Part shown: piece after piece, positions 36,619 through 46,400 of the stretch
Position numbering within the stretch: the stretch's first letter is position 1
How the letters are laid out: each line of letters opens with the position of its first letter
Assembly: GCA_029259605.1 (NCBI GenBank)
Contig: JAJDEV010000276.1
Location: forward strand, 1 to 64,000
Length of the DNA: 64,000 nucleotides
Source of the DNA: Planctomycetota bacterium
GTDB taxonomy: Bacteria > Planctomycetota > UBA1135 > GCA-002686595
Direction of reading: 5' to 3'
The notes under the pieces: generated by a model
The model's input: the letters and a program-made list of their open reading frames with translations, nothing else
Told to the model about the DNA's origin: nothing
The model's database searches: none
Made by a program: the position numbers and the translations under genes

Positions 36619-36981
36619 TCAGTAGCTGACGCAGGGCGCGCCTTCCGAGAGGAACTCGACCAGGCTCGCGCCGCCGACGATGCTCGCACCGGCGATCAGT
36701 TGGTTCTCGTCGAGCGCGCGCTTCTTGAAGCACGGTGCGCAGACCCAGATCTTGCCGCCGGCTTCGGCGAAATTGCTCATCAGTTCCGCGAGCGGCGCGA
36801 AGCCCGACTCGTGGACGTCGTCGGCGTAACCCGTTTGCGAGAGGCGCACACCTTCGACGCTGAGGAAGACGACCGTTTCCTTCTCGGACGCGACCGCCGC
36901 GTTGGCGACGACGAAGGCGACCGTGGCCTTGTCGGTGTCGTTCTTGGAGTACGTGAGGCTGATGCAGAATCGGTTGGTCAT
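36619..36981 (-). CDS. DsrE-like sulfur-relay protein
   Basis: 120 residues. Single DsrE/DsrF-like domain: a beta-strand opening (NRFCISLTYSKND), an ATVAFVVANAAVA helix, and the active-site-like VCAPCFKKR (Cys81 and Cys84) followed by an alpha/beta end (LIAGASIVGGASLVEFL). DsrE-type proteins form trimers or hexamers and pass persulfide sulfur to TusA-type carriers, two of which flank this gene. GAGGAA lies upstream of the ATG at 36981. Confidence 0.85.
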   Translation of the reverse strand: MTNRFCISLTYSKNDTDKATVAFVVANAAVASEKETVVFLSVEGVRLSQTGYADDVHESGFAPLAELMSNFAEAGGKIWVCAPCFKKRALDENQLIAGASIVGGASLVEFLSEGAPCVSY

Positions 36982-36999
36982 TGGATGGGTTCCTCGGGA

Positions 37000-37608
37000 T
37001 CAGTCGGCGCGCCGACGGATCCAGTAGTGGGGATGGCGTTCTCCGACGAGCACGTGTCGCGTGAGTCGGCACCAGCTCGGGAGATCGCGGGGGGCGGCCG
37101 GGTCGGTGGCTCGAACACAGAGGACCTCGCCCGGCGCGAGGCTCTGGAAACGTTTGCGGAGCTCGAGGACGAGGTCGCCACACGAGAGGTCGTGGGCATC
37201 GTACGTCGCGTCGACGACGAGTTCGGCCGGATCGAGCTCGAGCTCGTCGTCCTGCTCGTCATCCGGCGCATCGAAGTCGTCGTCGAGCATCGCGAGTTCC
37301 CTCGGAACGCGGTCTTCGGGCCAGATGGGCACCGCCGCAAGGCGACGGTCGGAGTGCACCCACCCGGCCCGAAAACACGCGAGACGACGGATGCGCGCGG
37401 CGCCCAGTCGCAGGAAGTCCGGCGTCGCTTGCCCGACTCCCCGCGCGAGGCAGGGCGCGCACCTCGGTGCGTCGCGAAAGCCGAGAGCCAAGCTGAGCAC
37501 GATCTCGTGTCCGATCAGGTCGAGGTCGCAGGACGCGCAGCTCGCGCCCCAACGCTCGTCGACCTCGCGCACGATCGCGTCGGCTTTCAGGCTCTCACGC
37601 TCGTCCAT
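37000..37608 (-). CDS. Zinc-finger-like protein with C-terminal TusA-like domain
   Basis: 202 residues. The N-terminal ~60 residues carry two CxxC pairs (Cys24/Cys27 and Cys50/Cys53) that could bind zinc. A central acidic linker (DDDFDAPDDEQDDELELD) follows. The C-terminal ~70 residues are TusA-like (YDAHDLSCGDLVLELRKRF..DLPSWCRLTRHVLVGE) with the active cysteine at 143. Here too CP is replaced by CG, as in the TusA-OsmC protein. It may carry sulfur while docking through the zinc module; no closer identity is known to me. It begins 3 bp after the transglutaminase-like gene's stop. Confidence 0.78.
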   Translation of the reverse strand: MDERESLKADAIVREVDERWGASCASCDLDLIGHEIVLSLALGFRDAPRCAPCLARGVGQATPDFLRLGAARIRRLACFRAGWVHSDRRLAAVPIWPEDRVPRELAMLDDDFDAPDDEQDDELELDPAELVVDATYDAHDLSCGDLVLELRKRFQSLAPGEVLCVRATDPAAPRDLPSWCRLTRHVLVGERHPHYWIRRRAD

Positions 37609-37611
37609 GGC

Positions 37612-38700
37612 TCACTGCACCTCGTGGAAGGTCAGCTTGCGCGTCCAGCCCGCCTTCTCTTTCAGCGGGACGCCATCGACTTCGACGTGCGCCTTCGGCA
37701 GCGCGTTGATCGGCCCGCTCGCTCCCGCGAGAACCAGGTCGCGACCGCGGTTCCACGTGACGCGACGCGCGTCGAGGTTGCCGAAGTAGTAGTCGACCAT
37801 CGCGGCGTCGGGTCCGGCGTAGCCGTCCGCGAGCGTGAGGCTGACCCCGCGGCGGTTGTCATCGTCGAGCGCGAAGTCGTCCACGAACACGTCGGCGACG
37901 GCGACGTCGAGCGGAATCCAACCGAGCTGCGGCGCCCAGAACTCGATCCAGCAGTGGTAGCTCTGATCCGCGTCCTCTCCCTCGAGCGGCCCCTTGAAGA
38001 ACGACCCGTACACCATGCGAGTCGGCAGTCCCGTCGCTTGCGCGGCGGCCGAATACAGGCTGTGGAAGTCGGTGCAGTTGCCCGTGCACTGCTCGAAGCA
38101 GTACACGCTGCTGCCGACGCCCGACGACTTCATCCGGTCGGGGAACTTGACCCAGTACTGGACGTGATCGAGCGTCCAGTCATAGAGCAGCCGCGCCTTC
38201 GCGACCGGGTTGTCGTTCCCGGCGACGGCTTCGCGAGCGGCCGCCGCGATCGGCGCCGTGGCGACGACGTTCGTGCTGCCGGTGAGGTACGGCGCGAACT
38301 TGGCCCGCTCCTTCGCCGTGAGCGGGCGCGTCGCGTTCGCATCGACGACGTTGAGCGCCTCATGGCGCTCGAGCTCGAAGTTGGTTTCGAGCACGATGCG
38401 CTTGCCCGCGGCATTCTTGGCATCGAGGTAGAGGAAGCGGTTGCCGGCTTCGTCGCGCACCTGCTCGGTCTTGACGACCGCGCCGTCGGGAACGTCGGTG
38501 CGAATGTCGAGCTGCTTCAGCTCCTGCAGCGCGTCGTTGTCGTCCGGCAACGCGAACCAGCCGTGCACCGACTGCGCGCCCGCGGGGACGTCGATCTCGA
38601 ATCGGTTCTGGGCCTGGAAGCGCCGCGTTTCGCCGTGCGGCGTCGCTGCGCACGAGGCGAGCAATGCGGCACCCGCGATGAGATAGATGGCTTGTTTCAT
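37612..38700 (-). CDS. Transglutaminase-like lipoprotein
   Basis: 362 residues. A lipoprotein signal ends at Cys17 (LLASC). The papain-like transglutaminase core has the triad Cys209 (GNCTDFHSLY), His249 (SYHCW) and Asp265 (IPLDV). Extra cysteines lie just before the active one (Cys201 and Cys205). Bacterial members cleave or crosslink amide bonds in the periplasm, often as proteases. Its position between a porin and sulfur-carrier genes is unusual. It may process a sulfur-containing peptide taken up through the porin, but this is speculation. Confidence 0.82.
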   Translation of the reverse strand: MKQAIYLIAGAALLASCAATPHGETRRFQAQNRFEIDVPAGAQSVHGWFALPDDNDALQELKQLDIRTDVPDGAVVKTEQVRDEAGNRFLYLDAKNAAGKRIVLETNFELERHEALNVVDANATRPLTAKERAKFAPYLTGSTNVVATAPIAAAAREAVAGNDNPVAKARLLYDWTLDHVQYWVKFPDRMKSSGVGSSVYCFEQCTGNCTDFHSLYSAAAQATGLPTRMVYGSFFKGPLEGEDADQSYHCWIEFWAPQLGWIPLDVAVADVFVDDFALDDDNRRGVSLTLADGYAGPDAAMVDYYFGNLDARRVTWNRGRDLVLAGASGPINALPKAHVEVDGVPLKEKAGWTRKLTFHEVQ

Positions 38701-38711
38701 GGTGTGATTCC

Positions 38712-39995
38712 TTAGAAGTAGAAGGCGATCCAGCCGACCACCCGATTCGCGTCGCCGTCCTCGAGGCCGACGTACTCGGTCGTCCAGTTCAGGTACTCGA
38801 AGCCGAAGCGCAGCGATCCGTACTGCCAGCGCGCCGCCGCGTACGGGACCGTGTTCTTCGAGAACGCGTTGGCCGCGAGGTCGTCGTCGTCCGGGTCGTC
38901 GAACGAGTAGCCCGCGTACAACGTGCAGTGGTCGGTCGCCTTGTAGGAGCCCTCGACCCAGCCGCCCTTGGACTCGATCTCGTCCATCGTTCCGAAGTTG
39001 ACGCCCTGCAGGATGCCGCCGCGCACGTCGCGCAGGTTCTCGCCCATGAAGTACTCGCCCTTGACGGCGACGGTGTTGCCCGAGATCGGGACCACGAAGT
39101 CCACGCCGACCGAGCTCGAGTCGAAGTCCTCCTCACCGACCGCCGCGCCGCCGCCGGCCGTGCCCGGATCGAAGCGCTCCTCCGAGTTGTGTGCCCAGAC
39201 GCCGAGCTGATAGGCGCCGCCCGCGTCGGTCTTGCCGTGGTAGCCGACGCGCGCGTGGACCATCGGGCGTCCCGAGTTCTCACCGCTGCGCAGGCCGCCG
39301 AGGACGGTTTGTCCGCCGACCGCGCCCGTGAGGCCGATCCCGAAGTCGGTGATGAGCTGTCCAGCACCGGCGGCCGTCGTGTTGCGCACCGTGAGCTGCG
39401 GACGACGATCCCCGGTGTTGCCTGCGCCCCACATCACGAGGTCGTTGTTCACGACCGGGTTGAGCGGCGAGATCGCGTCCCACGTCTGGCCGGCGAGCAG
39501 GCGCCAGTGGTCCCACGTGAGCGTGAGGTAGGCGAGCCGCATCCGCAGCGCGTTGCGCGAATCCGAATCGGGCAGACCGATGTTGTAGAAGTCGATCTCG
39601 ACCTTGCCTCCGAGGTCCGGATTGCCGAGTCCGTCGATCGTGCCGCCGTCGAACGTCAGGCCGAGTCGGGTGAGTCGGGCGGAGAGCGCGGCCTCGGAGT
39701 CGTTCTCGTCCGCGACCGTACCGGCCGGCACGCCGCTCGAGTCCTCGGAGCGAATGATGTACGGGATCTGCGGGTCGTTCGCCCGCGAGTCGTTGTACAT
39801 GGCGTCCAAGCGCAGGAAGCCGTACAGCTTGAACGTCGCGTCCGAGTTCAAGAGGTCGGCCCAGGTCAGGCCGTCGGTGGGAGCGTTGTCCGCTTGCGCG
39901 TTCGCCTGGTTGGCGCCGAGCGCGAGGGCCAGGCCCAAGGTCGCGACGCGGGCGCCGCGTGCGGCGCATCGAAGCAGGGTGGATTGGTTTTGCAT
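38712..39995 (-). CDS. Outer-membrane porin (DcaP-like)
   Basis: 427 residues with a signal peptide (cleavage near AQA, about residue 35). The mature chain is rich in amphipathic beta-strands ending in an aromatic residue (VVGWIAFYF), as expected for a barrel inserted by BAM. FKLYGFLRLDAMYND, LRMRLAYLTLTWDHWRLLAGQTWDAISP and the C-terminal YGSLRFGFEYLNWTTEYVG resemble DcaP-type porins. First gene of the operon that continues into the transglutaminase-like and sulfur-relay genes (gap 11 bp). The ATG at 39995 is chosen because it opens the signal peptide. Confidence 0.8.
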   Translation of the reverse strand: MQNQSTLLRCAARGARVATLGLALALGANQANAQADNAPTDGLTWADLLNSDATFKLYGFLRLDAMYNDSRANDPQIPYIIRSEDSSGVPAGTVADENDSEAALSARLTRLGLTFDGGTIDGLGNPDLGGKVEIDFYNIGLPDSDSRNALRMRLAYLTLTWDHWRLLAGQTWDAISPLNPVVNNDLVMWGAGNTGDRRPQLTVRNTTAAGAGQLITDFGIGLTGAVGGQTVLGGLRSGENSGRPMVHARVGYHGKTDAGGAYQLGVWAHNSEERFDPGTAGGGAAVGEEDFDSSSVGVDFVVPISGNTVAVKGEYFMGENLRDVRGGILQGVNFGTMDEIESKGGWVEGSYKATDHCTLYAGYSFDDPDDDDLAANAFSKNTVPYAAARWQYGSLRFGFEYLNWTTEYVGLEDGDANRVVGWIAFYF

Positions 39996-40468
39996 GGAAC
40001 GGTGGCTGGGTTGAGGACGGAATCCGTCCAAACGATTTCTACGTGCGAGGGCGAAAACGCCGCTCGAGTAGAGCCACCGCACCGGCACGACACGCCGGTG
40101 GTGTCGACCGTCAGCAGGGACCGACCGGCCCCTGGGCGGTGCGCTCCGCAGGGGAGCAGCAAGTCCGCCGTGCGCCCACTCAGGTGTGGGGGCGCGTGAG
40201 GAAGCCGATGACAACGTCGGTCATGATGGCGAGACGGTAGCAACGCGGTCGTCGCGCCGTCAACCCGGTGCGGGCGGGGACTTCGGCGCGCTCGCCGCCG
40301 CGACGGAGCGGTCGCGCTTCCTCCGCGTGAAGCGACCTGCGATCATTCGATGCACGCCGGCTCCGCCCGTCATCCCGTCCGCGATTCGATCGAAGGGTTT
40401 CCAAGAGACGCGCGAGCGACGCCGTTACCGCGTCGGTCCTGCGCTCGTTCGACACCCGTGATGTCCAC
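39996..40468. promoter_or_regulatory. Divergent intergenic region, porin and macroglobulin genes
   Basis: 473 bp without a gene. A 7-bp hairpin with a 7-nt loop (CACCGGC/GCCGGTG, 40080-40100) lies in the presumed porin leader. A 14-codon frame on the minus strand (40224-40180) is unsupported. Promoters for both directions must lie here, but I could not identify hexamers with confidence. Confidence 0.35.
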
Positions 40469-43400
40469 ATGAAGATCTTTCCTCGCCACGCCTTCTCCGT
40501 CGGCCTCGCCGGCCTCGCGCTCGTCTTCACACTTTCGGTCCACGCGTCGGCGCCGACGCCGAATCCGCCCCGGATCAAGATCGAGCGCGCAGCGTCGGAG
40601 CAGGACGACGATTTCGACGGCTTGCGGAGTCGTGCCGAGGCGTTCCACGTCCAGGGTGCCTACGCCCGCGCGCACGAGCTCTATGTCGAGGCGGAGCAGC
40701 TCGACCTGTCGGACGACGAGCGACGCTGGGTCCGCTTCCGGCTCGCCGACACGAAGTGGCGCGCGGTCGCTTCGACCAACGAGCGTGACGGGACCGAGCT
40801 CGAGCGCGCGCGCGAAGCGCTGACCGAGCTCCTGAAGGAGGGCGATCCCGAGCGTGTCGACACGCGCGACCGGACGTGGGCGGAGATCAACGAGTCGCTC
40901 GGTGCCTATCACTGGCTGCGCAGCAACGCGCGCGATTGGAACTCCGGCTGGAACTACTTCGCCGAGGCGCTCGGTTGGTGGGGGCGCTCGTCCGACCTCG
41001 AGCTCGCCCGGCGCCGCTACCTCGACATCGTGTTCGAGGTCGCGCTACCGGCGTGGAACAGCTCGAGTGCGAACCGCGGCGGCTACGCCTCGAACGTTCC
41101 GCGCCAGGTGCTGGAGAACGCGGTCGAGATCGCGGTCGAGAAGAGCGACGTCGCGACGGCGCGCTTCCTGCTCGGGACGCACTACGCGCGCAACGGGCGC
41201 AACGTCGCCTTCCGCGGTCGCGTCGAGCGCGAACTCGGCGCCGTTCTCGCGCTCGGGAAGTCGGACGCCAACTCGTTCTACGGCGAGGCGCTCTTCCAGC
41301 TCGCGATGCACCTGCAGAACACCGGTCGTCCCGAGCGCAGCGCTGACGGCACGTGGGTTTGGAGCTCGGACTACGCGGGGGCGGTCGAGCTGTACCGACG
41401 CGTCGTGCGCGAGTTCCGCAAGGGCGAGACGCACTGGTACGACCAAGCCCGGCGCGCGATCGAGGAGATCACCTCGCCCACGGTCGGCGTGCGCGTCGGT
41501 CAGTTCTTCTTGCCCGGTTCCGACATCGGCTACGACGTCGACTGGCGCAACGTCGAGTCGGTCGACCTCGCGCTGTTCCGCACGAACCTCGTCGAGGACG
41601 TCGACATCGCGCGCGGCCACTCGATCGGCGCGTGGCTCGATTCGATCGACGTGCAGCGGCTCGAAGTGCATCGACGCTGGACGCACACGCCCGAGAAGGA
41701 ATCCGAGGCGCGCAAGCACCACCCGCACTCCGCGACGCTGACGCTCGACGAGGCCGTTCCGCCCGGCGCGTACGTCTTGCAGGCGACGTCCGCCGGAAAG
41801 CGCGCGCGCGCGCTCGTGCTCGTCAGCGACGTCGCGTTGACGACGAAGGCGACGGGCGACGGCGTGCTGGTCTGGATGACCGACGTGCTCAGCGGCGCGC
41901 CGGTTCCGGACGCGAGCGTCAAGCTGTGGCGCCGCTACCACGACGGGAACGAGTGGCGCGCGCGCGACTACGCCGGCAAGACGAGCGCGGACGGCACGTT
42001 GCTGATCCCGTTCGAGGACGGCGGTACGTACAACTCGAGCTACCTGGTCGCGGCCAAGGCGGGCGCGCGCACGACCTGGGCGCAGAGCGACGCGTGGCCC
42101 AGCCTCTCGGCGACGCAGGAGTGGCGCATCTACGCGTACACGGACCGCGCGGCGTACCGCCCCGGTGACGAGGTCAACTGGAAGCTGGTCGCGCGCCGCT
42201 ACGACGGCCGTGCGTTCGCGACGCCGAAGGACGAGACGCTCGAGTGGCGCCTGCACGATCCGCAGGGAGCCGAGGTGGCCAAGGGCGTGTTCAAGCTCGA
42301 CGAGTTCGGCTGCGCGACCGCGACCTTCGAGACCGACGAGAAGCTGACGCTCGGCGAGTACCAGGTGCAGTTCACGGGCAACGTGGACAACCGCTCGCAG
42401 TATGTCGGCGGCGCGACGCTCTTCCGTTTGGAGGAGTACAAGGCGCCCGAGTTCGAGGTGAACGTGCGCGTGCCCGATCGAACGGACGACGGCGCGCCGC
42501 GCGCATACGTCGTCGGCGACACGATCGAGGTCGAGATCGACGCGAAGTACTACTTCGGCGCTCCGGTCGCGGAGGCGAACGTCGAGGTCTTCGTCTACCA
42601 GGCGAATTACCACCACGAGTGGAAGAAGGACCGCGAGTTCCCGTGGCTCTACGAGACGCAGGGGCGCATGTGGTGGGGCGGCCAGGGCAACCAGATCGTG
42701 CGCCAGGTCCTCACGACCGACCGCGACGGTCACGCGACGCTGTCCTTCGAGACGCCCGCCGACGCGCGCGCGGACCTCGAGTACACGATCGAGGCGCGCG
42801 TCACCGACGCGTCACGCCGCGAGATCCTCGGCAGCGGCAAGGTGCGCGTCACGCGCAGCGAGTACTTCGCGCGCATCGAAGCGCAGCACGCGATCCACCG
42901 TCCGGGCGCGAAGATCGAGCTCGACATCGAGACCATCGACGCGAACGGCAACGGCATCGCGGCCGACGGACGCGTCGAGGTTTCTCGTCAGCGCTGGGTC
43001 GAGGTCTGGATGAGCCCGACGGGCGTGCGCAAGCGCCGCGCCGAGTTCGAGGATCGCCGCGTCCCCGATGGCTGGCAGGTCGTGTCGCGCCAGTACGACC
43101 GCGATGTTGTCGCCACCGTTGCGTTGCGCACGAGCGCCGCGGGGCAGGCGAGCTGGAGCTTCACGCCGGACAAGGACGGCAGCTACCACGTGTTGTGGAC
43201 CAGCGTCGACGGGCGCGGCAGCGACGTGCGCGGTGAATCCACCGTCGTCGTCGCGGACGAGAACTCGCGCGAGCTCGGCTTCTACTCGGGTGGCGTCGAG
43301 ATCCTGATCGACAAGGACACGCTCGCGATCGGCGACGACGCGATCTTCGTGCTCAGCACGCCGGCGAGCGGTCGCTGGGTGCTGCTCACCGTCGAGTCGC

Positions 43401-46400
43401 AGACGCTCCAGCACCACGAGGTCGTGCACCTCGACGGATCCGTGAAGCTGATGCGCATCCCGATGACGGAGGAGCACGTGCCGAACATCTGGCTCGGCGC
43501 GGTCAGCGTGTCGGGCGGCGAAGCGTTCCACGATTCGGAGCGCCTGATCATTCCGCCCGCGCGCCAATTCCTCGACATCGACGTCGCGCACGACGCGGAA
43601 GTCGTCGAACCCGGCTCGGCCGGAACCGTGCACGTGACCGTGCGCGATCACAACGGCGACCCGGTCCGCGTGCAGCTCTCGATCGGCGTGGTCGACGACT
43701 CGCTCGCCTACATCCAGAGCGACTACGCCGGCGACCCGCGACGCTTCTTCTACGGACAGCTGCGCGACCTGCGCGTGCGCACGGCGGGCTCGTTCCAGCA
43801 CGGCGTCTACCGGTTGTACAAGGACGCCGGCGGCTATCGCGGAGCGGGCGACACCGTGCCGCCCGGGGGGCGGTATGACAGGGATGAGCTCAAGGAGGAG
43901 GAGATGTCCGACGGCTTCGCCCTCGGGCTCGGTGCGAAGCGCGCGAACATGGCCGCGCTCGGCTACGCCGGCGATAGCGCGCCGGCCGAGTCGATGGCGC
44001 GCCAGAAGATGGCTGCGGACGCGCTCGCGCCTGCCGGCGCGGGCGGCGGCGGCCCGGCCGTGCGCGTGCGCAGCGACTTCCGCGACACCGCGTTCTGGGC
44101 GCCGACGGTTCGCACGGACAAGGACGGCCACGCGACGATGTCGTTCGAGTACCCGGACTCGACCACGCGCTGGAAGACCACCGTGCGCGCCGTCGACCGT
44201 GCGACGCGCGTCGGCATGGGCGAGGCGCTGACCAAGACGCGCCAGCCGATCATCGCGCGCCTTCAGGCGCCGCGCTTCTTCGTCGTCGGCGACGTCGTGA
44301 CGCTGTCGGGCAACGTGAACAACAACACCGACATCGAGCGCAGCGTGCGCGTGTCGCTCGCGGCGACGGGGCTCGAGCTGCTCGGGCACGTCGTCGAGGG
44401 CGAGCTCATGAGCGGTGACGAGGTCGTGGTCTCCGTTCCCGCGGGCGGCCAAGCGCGCGTCGACTGGCGCGCTCGCATCGACGCGCCGGGAAGCGTGGAG
44501 TTGGTCTTGACGGCCAAAGGCGAGGAGTACGGCGACGCGCTCCGGCGCGAGCTGCCTGCCTACGCACACGGCATCGAGGCGCTCGTCGCGACGTCCGGCC
44601 GCTTCGACGACGGCGGGATCCGGTTCGCGGTCGACCTGCCCGAGGCGCGCGCCGCGGGCACGACCTCGCTGCGCATCCAGGTGACGCCGAGTCTCGCCGT
44701 GACGATGCTCGACGCGCTGCCGTACCTCGCGAACTACCCGTACGGATGCACGGAGCAGACGCTCTCGCGCTTCCTGCCCAGCGTGATCGTTGCGAAGACG
44801 CTCTCCGACTTCGGCCTCTCCGCCGGCGACGCGATGACGCGCGTCTTCGGGGGCATCGAGCGCGACTTCACCGGCAAGACGCACCCGGACGGCAAGCGCT
44901 CGCTCGAACAGCTCGACCGCATGACGGGCGACGGGCTCGATCGCTTGTACGACTTCCAGCACGCGGACGGCGGTTGGTCGTGGTGGAAGACCGGCGACAG
45001 CGATCACTTCATGACCGCGTACGTGCTGTGGGGACTGTCGCTCGCGCGCGACGCCGGCGTCGACGTGCGCGCGGGCGTGCTCGAACGCGCGGCGGCGTGG
45101 CTCGGACGCGAGCTCGTCGAAGAGGAATGGAACGTCGACCTCCAGGCGTGGATGTTGCACGCGCTCGCGCTTCACGCGCAGGGCGGGGGCAAGGGTGCGA
45201 GCGACACGCGGGAGTGGAGCGACAAGGCGTTCGCGAACCTGTGGAAGCAGCGCGATCGCTTGAACGCGTACGGACGCGCGCTCGTGGCGCTCTCCGCGAA
45301 CGCGCTCGGCCGCGAGGCCGAGGCGCTGGCGATGCTCGACATCCTGATGAACGGCGCGATCCTCGACGAGAGCCCGGACACGTCGATCGTGCAGGTCGGC
45401 GCGCAGACGTCGCGCGAGTACGTGCTGAAGACCGCCCACTTCGGTGGCGACGGCATCGGCTACCGCTGGTCGGACGGCGGCGTCGAGGCGACGGCGTTCT
45501 CGCTGCGCGCGCTGGTCGCGATCGATCCGAAGCACGAGCTCGTCGAGCCGCTCGCCAACTGGCTCGTCCAGAACCGGCGCGGCGCGCAGTGGTCGAACAC
45601 GCGCGACACGGCGATCACGGTGCTGGCGCTCAACGACTACCTGCGGGCGACGAAGCAGCTCGGAGCGAGCGTGGCCTACACGCTCACCGTCAACGGCCAA
45701 TCGGTTGCCTCGGTCGAGCTGACGCCGGACGAGATGCTGCGCGCTCCGAGCGAGTTCGACATCGATCCCGAGTGGCTGCGCGCGGGCGAGAACGAGGTGC
45801 GCATCGAGAAGACGAGCGGCGACGGGCCGCTCTACTTCGCCGCCCACGCGCGGTTCTTCAGCGAGGAGGAGCCCATCCCCGCGCGCGGCAACGTGCTCTT
45901 CGCGCGCCGCGAGTACTTCAAGCTCGTCGGCCGACCCACGCTGCTCGGCGGCTTCGTGTACGACCGCGTCGCGCTGCGCGACGGCGACTCGGTGACGAGC
46001 GGCGAGCGCATCGAAGTGGTGCTGACCGTCGAGGCGAAGAACAACCTCGAGTACCTGATGTTCGAAGACCTCAAGCCCGCGGGCTTCGAGGCCGTGCAGC
46101 TGCGCAGCGGCGAAGCGCTCGTCGCGCGCGAGCTGAAGCAGGGCGAAGTCGAACGCCAGCTCGGTGGCGAACGCGACGCGACCGTGCGCAACTCGATCGA
46201 CGCGCGCCTGGTCGCGGACGCGTACACGGGGCTCTCCCGCGGTGTTCATCAGGAGCTGCGCGACCGCAAGATCGCGCTCTTCGCGGATCGCCTCGCCGAC
46301 GGTTTCTGGGAGATGCGCTACGAGCTTCGCGCCGAGGCGCCGGGCGAGTTTCACGCGCTCCCGCTGTTGGGAGAGGCGATGTACGTGCCCGAAGTGCAAT

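Noticed and set aside
34666-38715. A 1349-codon open frame on the plus strand across the sulfur/MetE-like operon
   Set aside because: It spans six genes on the other strand with conserved active-site residues; its own translation shows no family motif.
40180-40224. Short upstream ORF in the porin leader
   Set aside because: Fourteen codons, no ribosome-binding site and no similarity to a known leader peptide.
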